A DNA stretch of 64,000 bases, from the NCBI RefSeq assembly GCF_040566545.1, contig NZ_JBEWZI010000007.1, forward strand, positions 1 through 64,000, read 5' to 3'. The stretch is from Uliginosibacterium flavum. GTDB taxonomy: Bacteria; Pseudomonadota; Gammaproteobacteria; Burkholderiales; Rhodocyclaceae. A program made the translations under genes and the position numbers. Below are positions 8,732 to 17,427 of this stretch, piece by piece; positions within the stretch are counted from its first letter, which is position 1, and every line of letters starts with the position of its first letter. The notes below the pieces were generated by a model. The model did no database searches. It was not told the DNA's origin and saw nothing but the letters and a program-made list of their open reading frames with translations.

Positions 8732-9589
8732 TCACTCAAATTGCTTCGCAGATAGCCGGAAAGCTCCGACAATCGTATTTCTAAGCAATGCATGATTTTT
8801 CTTATTTTCAGCTAAAAACTCAACAACCTGTTCACTTGCACCGAGTCGCCAGTTTGCTGCATCGTTCATGCCATAAAAATATTCAGCCACAAACCCTGCC
8901 GACTCGAACAACTCACGCACTTCTACCGGCGTCCACTCCCGATTGTGGCGATCAGTGCCTCCGTAAAAAATCTTCGTTGGCCAGAAAATATTCTTACCAG
9001 TCGCCAGAGCGAGAATATTACTCAGATTGCAGACGTTTGGCGTAGAAAACAAAACCACTCCGCCGGGTTTCAAAACCCGCCGGAATTCCGGCAGTAACTC
9101 TTCCGGCCGCTTGGTAGCGATGTGCTCAAGCACCTCTGTAAACACAATTCCATCGAAACTTTGGTCCGCGTAAGGCAGCGCCTGTTTCTCGATATCACAA
9201 GCGATGACTTTGAATCGCTCCAGGCAGCCGGAGTCCGGATACTGATCATTGTAAAGATCATTCAGATTGAGTCCCGTCACGTCATAACCCCACCTGTGCA
9301 GGGCCTCGGCCAAGTAGCCCGGCGCGTTACCAATATCCAGCAGGCGACTGCCACGTGGCAACAGATCCATCGCGAGTTGCACAGCATGGGCAAACCTCTC
9401 GCTCGAAGTCTTGAAGAAAACAGAATCAGCGACAACTCCTAGCTCGGCAGCAAGCGATTCGATCACCTCAGAAGCATTAACGGTATTCAAGTTCTCAGGC
9501 TTGGGAGGTAAACCAATGGCACCCTCGTCAAACGCATCGAGGATTGCATGAAGGACAGCATGATTTTTACGACCCGCATCTATTTTCAT
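8732..9589 (-). CDS. SAM-dependent class I methyltransferase
   Basis: About 285 residues from the ATG at 9589, preceded by GGGGA. The SAM-binding motif I is RLLDIGNAPGYLAEALHRWG, with an acidic partner further on and the post-motif segment IVFTEVLEHIATKRPEELL and RVLKPGGVVLFSTPN. This is the pattern of sugar and small-molecule methyltransferases in O-antigen clusters. It may methylate a glycan hydroxyl. The first ~75 residues precede the Rossmann fold and have no clear motif. The operon also holds a second, unrelated-looking methyltransferase at 19593-20393. Confidence 0.82.
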   Translation of the reverse strand: MKIDAGRKNHAVLHAILDAFDEGAIGLPPKPENLNTVNASEVIESLAAELGVVADSVFFKTSSERFAHAVQLAMDLLPRGSRLLDIGNAPGYLAEALHRWGYDVTGLNLNDLYNDQYPDSGCLERFKVIACDIEKQALPYADQSFDGIVFTEVLEHIATKRPEELLPEFRRVLKPGGVVLFSTPNVCNLSNILALATGKNIFWPTKIFYGGTDRHNREWTPVEVRELFESAGFVAEYFYGMNDAANWRLGASEQVVEFLAENKKNHALLRNTIVGAFRLSAKQFE

Positions 9590-9604
9590 AAAAACAATCC
9601 CCAA

Positions 9605-9716
9605 TCAAAAGCCGTTCCAGACGAAGAACACAAAAAATCGCACATTGAAAACATCCTCACGAATCACTCAGGCTGCCCAAACGCCACTAGCCTGAATCTG
9701 GCTCAGGATTCCAAAG
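9605..9716. other. Short intergenic gap before the methyltransferase gene
   Basis: About 130 bases from the end of the giant glycosyltransferase to the methyltransferase start. No gene or clear terminator is seen. It lies at the switch from the G+C-rich glycosyltransferase genes to the more A+T-rich segment at 2.4-9.6 kb. Confidence 0.3.
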
Positions 9717-12700
9717 TTATTTGTATGACAGAAACTTCCAAGCTACATTGTCCCAGCCGTTCTCTCGGGCATAGGCAACAGCGGCGTGGGCGAGTCTTTC
9801 ATACTGCTCCGGCGCGCGAAGCAAGGCGACGATGGCATCAGCGAGATGCTGGCTGTCGGCCGTACTGGTGATTGCAACCCCCCGTATGCCATCGAAGACT
9901 TCGGCCTCGGAGACTACCACGGGCAGCCCAACGGAAAGCGCATCAGCCGCTGAGGCGCTTGCCCCTTCATCACTCAAGTCGTAGGGAAACACTGCCAGAT
10001 CGGCCTTGGCGACTTCCTGCAGCACCGCGGCCTTTTCTAGGAAGTCCGTATGCATGAGTACGTCATCCTGCAAGCGGAGCTCCCGAATTGCCGTTAGGCA
10101 GCTCTTCAGTTCTTCCTGCGAGTCTTCGCTGGGATATACCGGGCTCTGCACAACCAGCTTCGCACCAGGGAAGGCCTCAATGACGGCGGGCATGGCAGCG
10201 ATCAGACGCCCCCCCCCTTTGTGCCTGCGCAGATAGCCGTTGGTGACAATGACGGGGGGCTGCTTGCGCCAATCCCGCCCCAAGATGCTTCGTTCGACCA
10301 ACGGGTCGTATCTGTCGATCCCAAGCGGGGTGAATTGCAGGCACACCCCGTCTTTTCGCGCCACATCCACTTCGGTTTCCCGGTGAGAAAAAACCGGGAC
10401 GCGGAACTCGTTGAGCGCCTTGAATGCCGACATGCACCTCGGGATGTAGTTGTGACTCACCACGGTCACCCGCAACCTCGCCGCAATGCAGGCCCTGACA
10501 AAATCCAGCAGAACTTCTGGGGAATAGTAGGCCCAGTGGTACTGAATGACGACATGGGTCGCTCCCCAGTCTTTCAATGAATCGACCACATCGGGTTTGA
10601 TGTGGCTACCGGTCCAGTGATGGTTGTCGAAGAACCAGGCCTGCCTGGCCGGAACGCCAGCCGGCATACTATCGACCGAGTTCACGGCACTTTCGCAATT
10701 CAATATGAGGTTTTCAATTCCATTGCGGTCGTATTCCTCAATGATGCGCTTGGTGTACTCACCGATCCCGCATTTGATGCCGGTGGTCGTAAGGTGCGCC
10801 ACCTTTAATTCGTTGTTTTTGGCATTTTTTATGATGCTTTCAGCGCTGACCGATTCGCGCACATTGCTGCGCGGCTGGGCCGGGTGAAACACGCGCACAT
10901 TGCTGGCGTAGGGCAGCTTGCCGAGTGCCTGCATCCGCCAGCCCAGATCGGAGTCTTCGCGAAAATGCGGGCGGTCGAATTGCAGGTCGAAGCCGCCGAG
11001 CTGCTGGAAGGCGGCTGAGCGCACGAAAAGGTTGGCGGTCATGAAGCCGATGCCTTCGAATCCCACGTTCGTGACCGGACGCCAGTCCGGATCGCCCCAA
11101 TCACGATCCGAATGGATCAGGCCTTCCACACCTACTACCGCCGGGTCGGCAAAATAGGGGCGCGTGTTCAGCAGCCAGTCTTCGGCCGGCTGACAATCAT
11201 CATCGACAAAGGCGATGATTTTCCCCTGAGCGAGCATGGCGCCCGTGTTGCGCGCCCGCACCGCGCCCTTGACCGGGCTGTGGTGATAGGTGAGCGGAAA
11301 ACCGTGGCTACGCTCGGCGCCCGGCCAGCGCAGGGCACTCTGGTCCACCAGCACCACCTCAAAATCGCGCTCGATCTGCTTTTGCAGATGCGCAATCAGG
11401 GCTTCCAGCTGATCGTGGCGCTCATAGGTGGGCACGACGACCGAAAACAGCGGCTGTGACTGACCCGCCAGGCGCTGGCGCGCCTTGATAAAGTCGCCCA
11501 GCTGGGCCGAAATGCGCTCCCACGCATACCCCTCCTCCACGCACAGTCGTGCCTCGCTCCCCATCAGACCACGCAGGTCCGCATCCTGCAGCTGGCCGAT
11601 GGCGGTAGCGAAGGCATCGGCCCGCGGATCGGCCACCCGCATGGCGCGCCGCCCGCCGGTGTCGATGCCACGCGCGCCGATGGCTGTGCTCACCACCGGC
11701 AGGCCCATGGCCATGAAGTCGAACATCTTGATGTTGGTGCCCGAGCCCGAGAGCATCGGGTTGATGGCGATGTCACTTGCGTAGAGCCAGCTGATTTTGT
11801 CGGCCTCATCGAGCGGGCCAGTAATGCGCACATTGGGCAGATCCGACTGCATTTCCTTGCCCACGCCACCGGCGATGACGAACACCACCTGCGGCATGGC
11901 CGGCGCCAGTTGCCGGACGATGAAGTCGGCCGCCTGATTGTTGGGGCCGTAAGCGCTGCCGATGAAGATAGCGAGAAAGTCAGCAGCCGCCACGCCCAGC
12001 GCCCGGCGCGCCTCGAAACGCCGCTCTGACGTGGCCGGCGGGTCGCGGAAGGCCATCACGCCGTTGGGCACCACGCGCATCTTTTCCAGCGGGAAGCCGT
12101 AGGTCTCATGAAAGCGCAGCAGGTCTTCGTGCGAGCAGGCAATGATCCAGTCTGCCCCGTGGCCCAGCGCGGCTTCGTCGTCCGCCACGCGCTGGAGCAG
12201 GTCGGCCTCGACCGGGTTGCTCTGGTCGAGCAGCTGGGCGCGCAGATGGCTCTCGACATTTTGTGCGTCGTAGATCAGCACCTGGCCTGGTCGCAGGCGA
12301 TCCTTGACGAGGGGATACACCCAGGGGTGGGAAAAGATGGCCACGTCTGCGTGTGCCAGCTGCTCATGTGCTACGGCCATGAACTCAGGGGAGAGCTGTG
12401 CCTGCTGGCTGAAAGCGAGGTCGATCAGCACCTTGCCGCCCGCCTGCGCGGCCAGTGCCGCCGCCGCCGCATGGTGGGCTTCGCTCAAGGGCACATCAAT
12501 CTCGCGCAAGGTCGAGCTGAGCATGTGCGAGCGGAATTTCTCACCTGGCCAGTCGTAGGTGCCCACATAGGTGCACGGGGCGTTTTCACCCAGATTATGA
12601 TAGAGCCCGAGCAGGCGCAGTCGGCCACCACCCACGGGCGGATCGATGGGTTGCATGTCCAGGACGGTCACACCGGTGGCCTTCGGCATCGCCGCCACAC

Positions 12701-13736
12701 CAGGATTCAGGCCCGCAATAGCTAGCGAACGCGCGGTTTCGGCCCAGGACATGCCCTTGAGCATTTGCTGCGCTTGCTGCCCCATGTTCGCCGCACGCTC
12801 ACGATTATTCCAGAACCATTCCAGGCCACGCCTGATATCTTCAGGCTCTGGTTCCGCAATCAGGCCCGTTTCAAACGGACGCACAAACTGCACGGGCTCG
12901 CCGGAATCACTGCAGGTGAGTACAGGCTTGCCACTGGCAAAGGCCTCCAGCGTGATGTAGCCGTAATCCTCACGCAAGGGCACGAAGGGGACAGCCAGGC
13001 AGTCGGCATACAAGGCCGTCAAGCGTTCGTCATCAATACGGCCGAGAAACTCGATGCGGCTATCGTCGCCAGCCAGGGCCCGCAGATCGGCTTCAGCCTC
13101 CCCTACCCCGGCGAGCAGCAGCCTCATTGGCAAACGGGAGCTTTTTATGGCCTTGATGACAAGATCCACCCTCTTCCATGAGTGCAAACGGCCGGGCAAG
13201 AAAAAATAATCACCGCACTGACCTGCCCTGAAGTTATTGAATGCCAGCGGCGGGTGAATGACATCACAGGAAAGCCCACGCCAGCGGTAAAGCCGCCGGG
13301 CCACTTCGTGACCTATTGCAAACCGGGCTTTGATGCTTGAAATGGCGTCAAAGTCGATGCGATGCAACTCTGCTCGCTGCTTGTAGTGCGTATCAAGCAA
13401 TGGCTTGAATACCGTATCGAACATGTCATCAAACACACGAACCGTGTGCACGAGATAGAGCACATGGTTGGGGTGCTTGACGGCATAGGTGGGGACTTTG
13501 CTGGATACAACCAGATCGAAAGATGAGAGGTCCAGCGCAGCACACTTCCGGTAGTTGGACACAATAGTGTCGAAGTCCGGCTCATCGGCATCAATAGCGA
13601 TCAGTTCCGCTTGGCAACCGATTTCAAGAAATCCCGCAAGCAAGCCTGCATAAAAACGCTCAGCCCCTCCCGTAACCCCCGTCGTTGGACCCGCGGTGAG
13701 AATGGCAACGCGCTTTCCCTGAAAATCCTTTGACAC
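9717..13736 (-). CDS. Four-module glycosyltransferase (GT4-GT4-GT2-GT4)
   Basis: I place the start at the GTG at 13736, preceded by AGGGGCG; the open frame continues to 14003 but would overlap the upstream gene by about 250 bases. The 1,339-residue product has four glycosyltransferase modules. Module 1 is GT4, about 1-345, with VTGGAERFYAGLLAGF and the donor motif REDYGYITLEAF. Module 2 is GT4, 355-755, with FIGSAYGPNNQAADFI and MLSGSGTNIKMFDFMAMG. Module 3 is GT2, 760-975, with SVVVPTYERHDQLEALI and IIAFVDDDCQPAEDW. Module 4 is GT4, 977-1339, with HLTTTGIKCGIGEYTKRI and DEGASASAADALSVG. Such a chain could build a repeating unit processively on the inner membrane face. The linkages are unknown. 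A G8 run lies in module 4 (10209-10216). Confidence 0.85.
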   Translation of the reverse strand: MSKDFQGKRVAILTAGPTTGVTGGAERFYAGLLAGFLEIGCQAELIAIDADEPDFDTIVSNYRKCAALDLSSFDLVVSSKVPTYAVKHPNHVLYLVHTVRVFDDMFDTVFKPLLDTHYKQRAELHRIDFDAISSIKARFAIGHEVARRLYRWRGLSCDVIHPPLAFNNFRAGQCGDYFFLPGRLHSWKRVDLVIKAIKSSRLPMRLLLAGVGEAEADLRALAGDDSRIEFLGRIDDERLTALYADCLAVPFVPLREDYGYITLEAFASGKPVLTCSDSGEPVQFVRPFETGLIAEPEPEDIRRGLEWFWNNRERAANMGQQAQQMLKGMSWAETARSLAIAGLNPGVAAMPKATGVTVLDMQPIDPPVGGGRLRLLGLYHNLGENAPCTYVGTYDWPGEKFRSHMLSSTLREIDVPLSEAHHAAAAALAAQAGGKVLIDLAFSQQAQLSPEFMAVAHEQLAHADVAIFSHPWVYPLVKDRLRPGQVLIYDAQNVESHLRAQLLDQSNPVEADLLQRVADDEAALGHGADWIIACSHEDLLRFHETYGFPLEKMRVVPNGVMAFRDPPATSERRFEARRALGVAAADFLAIFIGSAYGPNNQAADFIVRQLAPAMPQVVFVIAGGVGKEMQSDLPNVRITGPLDEADKISWLYASDIAINPMLSGSGTNIKMFDFMAMGLPVVSTAIGARGIDTGGRRAMRVADPRADAFATAIGQLQDADLRGLMGSEARLCVEEGYAWERISAQLGDFIKARQRLAGQSQPLFSVVVPTYERHDQLEALIAHLQKQIERDFEVVLVDQSALRWPGAERSHGFPLTYHHSPVKGAVRARNTGAMLAQGKIIAFVDDDCQPAEDWLLNTRPYFADPAVVGVEGLIHSDRDWGDPDWRPVTNVGFEGIGFMTANLFVRSAAFQQLGGFDLQFDRPHFREDSDLGWRMQALGKLPYASNVRVFHPAQPRSNVRESVSAESIIKNAKNNELKVAHLTTTGIKCGIGEYTKRIIEEYDRNGIENLILNCESAVNSVDSMPAGVPARQAWFFDNHHWTGSHIKPDVVDSLKDWGATHVVIQYHWAYYSPEVLLDFVRACIAARLRVTVVSHNYIPRCMSAFKALNEFRVPVFSHRETEVDVARKDGVCLQFTPLGIDRYDPLVERSILGRDWRKQPPVIVTNGYLRRHKGGGRLIAAMPAVIEAFPGAKLVVQSPVYPSEDSQEELKSCLTAIRELRLQDDVLMHTDFLEKAAVLQEVAKADLAVFPYDLSDEGASASAADALSVGLPVVVSEAEVFDGIRGVAITSTADSQHLADAIVALLRAPEQYERLAHAAVAYARENGWDNVAWKFLSYK
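10209..10216. repeat. Poly-G tract of 8 (minus strand) in module 4 of the giant glycosyltransferase
   Basis: Eight consecutive C on the plus strand, read as codons for Gly-Gly-Gly around residues 1174-1176 of the 1,339-residue enzyme. Loss or gain of one G would truncate only the last GT4 module. Confidence 0.9.
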
Positions 13737-13755
13737 AATTTCGCCCCTGTTAGAA

Positions 13756-16700
13756 TTATTCACTTCTGCTATCCACATCCAGCATCGCCAGCGCCCGCCG
13801 AGCCGACGCCTGCCAACTGACGCACTCAATACCATCAGACCGAGGATGACGGCCTTCCGCGAACAGAGCCAGCCAGTCGGAAACAGCTTCGGCAAGCCGG
13901 GCTGCACTCTGACCCGCAAAGTAATGCGCGTGAGCGCCACAGACCTCCCGGAACACCGGAATGTCGCGGGCGATGATGGGCACTCCGCGCTGGGCGGCCT
14001 CAATCAGCGGCAGGCCATAGCCTTCGCCATAGGATGCGGCGATCAGACAGGTGGATGCCTGGTAGATATTTTCCAGATACTCGTCGCTGACGCCCTGCAG
14101 CCAGAAAATTCGCCGGTTCAGCTCGGGGTGGCTCTGCAGGCAGGCCGCCAGCGGCTCCACCATCCAGCCCCGCTTGCCCACGATTACCAGATTGAGGTCG
14201 TGCCCCTCACGCCATAGCTGCTCAAACGCGAAGAGCACGGCCTCATGCCCCTTGCGCGGCTCCAGTGTGCCTACCATCAGGAAGGAGGAGCGCTCGCCCA
14301 AGCGGGCCAGCACCTCGGCCGCACCCTCCGGAAGGCCCTGGGACTGGCGGGCTGGCATGATGTCCGCACCGAGAGGCGACGAACCTATGCGGAAGCGCCG
14401 GTAGCGTTGCGAATGGTGCTCCCCGACCCACTGCTTCAGGTCGTTTGCTACGGTTTCGGAGATGCAGATGGCGCCGTCGCTTTCTGCCACCACCTCAAGC
14501 CAATCCGCAAACTCCTGCTTGTTTCCGGCGGGGAAAAATTGGGGCATGCGAACGCACAGAAGATCATAGACCATGAACTGCACCTGTACGCCCTGGCGAC
14601 GCATAGCTTGGTAGGCTGCGCGTTGCGCCACATGGACTTGCGGTTGCAGGTCGAGCGCGAAAAACACGTCGCCCGGCGCATAGATGACCCGGTCGTCCTG
14701 GAGGCGCGACGCCCCCCCCCTCAGAAAGCGCTGCGTAAATTGCCGTGCATAGCGATAAACATGCTCGGTTGTCGCATACACAGGCTCGACCCGGAACCCC
14801 TCGGGCGGATGGCTCAGCCATTCCTTGAGGATGCTGCGCACCACGCGCTGAATGCCCGTTGCAGCGTCTCTTTCAACAAGCTCGGAGATATCGACCAGAA
14901 GCTGCCGGCACGGGTAGTTGTGATTGGTCAGTGCCTGCTTGAGCTTTTCGGTGCTTTCCTGCCAGGTCAGCCAGACCAACGGAGCACGTGGCAGCGACGA
15001 GAGCTGCGCGGCATGGGCCAGCCAGACCGAGATGGCCTGCACCAGATCGCTCGCAGCAAGCCCGGTGAAATAGTCGGCATAGTCGCCGGCCACCTCGCGA
15101 AACACAGGGATATCGCGCGCGATAACAGGCTTTCCGTAGCGAGCAGCCTCGATCAACGACAAGCCAAAACCCTCATTGAGGCTAGCCGCAATCAGGCAGC
15201 TGCTGGACTCATAGACTTTCCCCAGGTATTCGTCGCTGATGCCTTCGAACCAGAACAGGCGTTGCCCCAGCTCCTGATGCACGCGGATCTTCTCCGCCAG
15301 AACATCAATATTCCAGCCCTGCTTGCCAACAAAAACAAGATTGGCCTCCACGCCCTGCTGCCACAGCAGTTCAAAAGCATCGAGCACCTGCTGCTGACCC
15401 TTTCTAGGCTCCAGCGTGGACACGCACAGGAAACAGGGGCGGCGGCGCAGTTGCTCCAGCACCAGAGCGCTGTTTTCCGGCAAGCCCTGAGAGGGGCATG
15501 AGCCCTCGATATCCCCGCCAATGTGCACCCAGGTGCTCTGAAAATTCGGTGCGGTCGCTATTCCGTGCTCCACGACCCAGGCGTCGAGCGCCTCCTGCGT
15601 TGCCCTGGATATGCAGATCGCGCCATCGGTTGAGGCCACCAGGGTCATCAACTGCTCATGCAGCGCGCTGGCGTCGGAATCCTTGAACAGGTCGGCCAGT
15701 TGAATCGGCAACAGATCGTAGACCAGGAATTTGACCGTCACGCCATGTGCGCGCAAATGCGCAAAGAAATTTGCATGCGCCAGTTGAACGTGATGCTGAA
15801 GATCGAGGCAAAAAAAGATGTCGCCGCGTCCATACAAGACCGGCTCATCAATAAGCGCCTCCGCTGGCTGGCCGAGAAAACGCCGAACAAACTGCCGGGC
15901 ATACCGGTAGCCGGCGTCGCGTGTCGCATAAACTGGCTCAACCCGGAAACCCGCTGGCGGATGCGCCAGCAGGCCTTGCAAGTAGCTTCGGACAACGCGC
16001 TGCACTCCGGTAGCCGAATCGCGCTGGCACAGTTCGGACACGTCAACCAGCAACTGTCGCTCGATGCCAGCCTGCCGGTTGAGCGCCAGACAGTTCCCTA
16101 GGGCATCGCCCTGGAAATCATCTGGATTGCCCCGTGCACGCGCCAAGGCTTCCAGCGCATGGGTGTGGCCAAAGGAAGATAGCGCCTGCCCTGCAGCCAC
16201 CTCTCGCTGAAGGTGCAGTTCTTCCCAGGCAGACAGCGCACGCCGACCGGTCTCGTCCCATGAGAACAAGGGCGCACGACGCAGGCCATTGTCGATCAGC
16301 GCAGCGCGAAAATTTTCATCGGCCAGCGCATGGAGCATCTTCTGCATGATCTCTGGCGCGCTGAACGGGTCAAAGAGGGCTTCGTCCCACTTGATGACTT
16401 CCGGTACGCTAGTCGTATTTGCGCCAATCACTGGGGCTCCACAAGCCATGGCCTCCAGTGCTGGCAGGCCAAAGCCCTCGTCCCATGACGGGAACACATA
16501 CAGGCGACACGCATAATACAGATGGATCAGTTCGTCATCAGTCACATAGCCGGTAAAAAGCACGTCGCCGGGCTGCAGCCCAAGGGACAACGCGTGCTCA
16601 CGCAACGGCGCGACATTGCCCTCCGGCATTTTGCCCGCCAGCACCAACTGATGCTGTGAGCGTACATCGCCAGGCAAAAGGGCGAAGGCTTCGATCAGCC

Positions 16701-17427
16701 GGAAAAGATTCTTCCGGGAATCAGCCCCCCCGGAGTAAAAAACGAACGGGCGCTCCAGCCCGATCCTGCCACGCAAACCGGACAGCACCGACGGATCTTC
16801 CTGACCAGGGCAAAAGGCAGGCTCTACCGCACTCGAAACGTTGACGACCCGGTGCTGCGGCCAGTGAAGGTTGTCAAGCGCCTCTTGCCGGGCTGACTCC
16901 GAGATTGCCAGCAAGAGGCTGGCGCGCTCCAAGGACGCCAGCTTTCTCTTGTAATGCAGCTCATATGGCCAGTTAGCCTTCAGGTAATGTTCCGGATTCC
17001 GGAACGGAATCAGATCGTAAAACGCTACCGACACTGGAACAGATCGATCAAACCGACCAATGCTGCCCACCGCATCATCGCTATAACCCTCAAACAGGCT
17101 GGTGACGTGCACCAGGTCGGGATGAAGGCTGGCGATAAAAGCTTCGCGCATGTACTCCGCAAATTCACGGCGCCGATCGTTTCCATCCCACATGTCTGAC
17201 ACCGGGCCAGGGACATGCCAGACACGGATATTTTCAGGGGGTAACAATCCGGCCAATTCGAGGCGGATCGGCTCGATCGTCTCGGGAAACAGTCCGTTGA
17301 GCACGACGAAAACCTCGTGTTCCCCGCGATTACGCAGAACAGCCTTGGTAAACGACATCGCATAGCGGCCGATTCCGCGAAAACGACTTCCCGTCTGTGC
17401 GCCCTGAAGGTCAATCACTATTCTCAT
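13756..17427 (-). CDS. Three-module GT4 glycosyltransferase
   Basis: A 1,223-residue protein from the ATG at 17427, whose start overlaps the preceding stop as ATGA. Module 1 (about 1-405) begins MRIVIDLQGAQTGSRFRGIG and has the GT4 E-x7-E donor motif EGFGLPALE (317-325). Modules 2 (457-835) and 3 (840-1215) are homologous to each other. About 45 of their first 65 residues are identical, including LLVDxSEL and HPPxGFRVEPVYAT. Their E-x7-E motifs are EGFGLSLIE (752-760) and EGYGLPLIE (1135-1143). The 406-residue protein at 21347-22567 is a free-standing third copy of that module. No transmembrane segment is seen, so it probably acts at the cytoplasmic face on a lipid-linked glycan. A G9 run sits in module 3. 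Confidence 0.87.
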   Translation of the reverse strand: MRIVIDLQGAQTGSRFRGIGRYAMSFTKAVLRNRGEHEVFVVLNGLFPETIEPIRLELAGLLPPENIRVWHVPGPVSDMWDGNDRRREFAEYMREAFIASLHPDLVHVTSLFEGYSDDAVGSIGRFDRSVPVSVAFYDLIPFRNPEHYLKANWPYELHYKRKLASLERASLLLAISESARQEALDNLHWPQHRVVNVSSAVEPAFCPGQEDPSVLSGLRGRIGLERPFVFYSGGADSRKNLFRLIEAFALLPGDVRSQHQLVLAGKMPEGNVAPLREHALSLGLQPGDVLFTGYVTDDELIHLYYACRLYVFPSWDEGFGLPALEAMACGAPVIGANTTSVPEVIKWDEALFDPFSAPEIMQKMLHALADENFRAALIDNGLRRAPLFSWDETGRRALSAWEELHLQREVAAGQALSSFGHTHALEALARARGNPDDFQGDALGNCLALNRQAGIERQLLVDVSELCQRDSATGVQRVVRSYLQGLLAHPPAGFRVEPVYATRDAGYRYARQFVRRFLGQPAEALIDEPVLYGRGDIFFCLDLQHHVQLAHANFFAHLRAHGVTVKFLVYDLLPIQLADLFKDSDASALHEQLMTLVASTDGAICISRATQEALDAWVVEHGIATAPNFQSTWVHIGGDIEGSCPSQGLPENSALVLEQLRRRPCFLCVSTLEPRKGQQQVLDAFELLWQQGVEANLVFVGKQGWNIDVLAEKIRVHQELGQRLFWFEGISDEYLGKVYESSSCLIAASLNEGFGLSLIEAARYGKPVIARDIPVFREVAGDYADYFTGLAASDLVQAISVWLAHAAQLSSLPRAPLVWLTWQESTEKLKQALTNHNYPCRQLLVDISELVERDAATGIQRVVRSILKEWLSHPPEGFRVEPVYATTEHVYRYARQFTQRFLRGGASRLQDDRVIYAPGDVFFALDLQPQVHVAQRAAYQAMRRQGVQVQFMVYDLLCVRMPQFFPAGNKQEFADWLEVVAESDGAICISETVANDLKQWVGEHHSQRYRRFRIGSSPLGADIMPARQSQGLPEGAAEVLARLGERSSFLMVGTLEPRKGHEAVLFAFEQLWREGHDLNLVIVGKRGWMVEPLAACLQSHPELNRRIFWLQGVSDEYLENIYQASTCLIAASYGEGYGLPLIEAAQRGVPIIARDIPVFREVCGAHAHYFAGQSAARLAEAVSDWLALFAEGRHPRSDGIECVSWQASARRALAMLDVDSRSE
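14712..14720. repeat. Poly-G tract of 9 (minus strand) in the three-module glycosyltransferase
   Basis: Nine consecutive C on the plus strand, coding for Arg-Gly-Gly-Ala around residues 903-906, early in the third GT4 module. It is the longest homopolymer G/C run I found in the window. A shift of one base would leave modules 1 and 2 intact and remove module 3. Confidence 0.92.

Noticed and set aside
13737..14003. N-terminal extension of the four-module glycosyltransferase
   Set aside because: It would overlap the previous gene by nearly 250 bases and has no GT homology; the GTG at 13736 has a good RBS.
14245..15501. 418-codon plus-strand open frame
   Set aside because: Antisense to the three-module glycosyltransferase, which has clear GT4 motifs in that segment.
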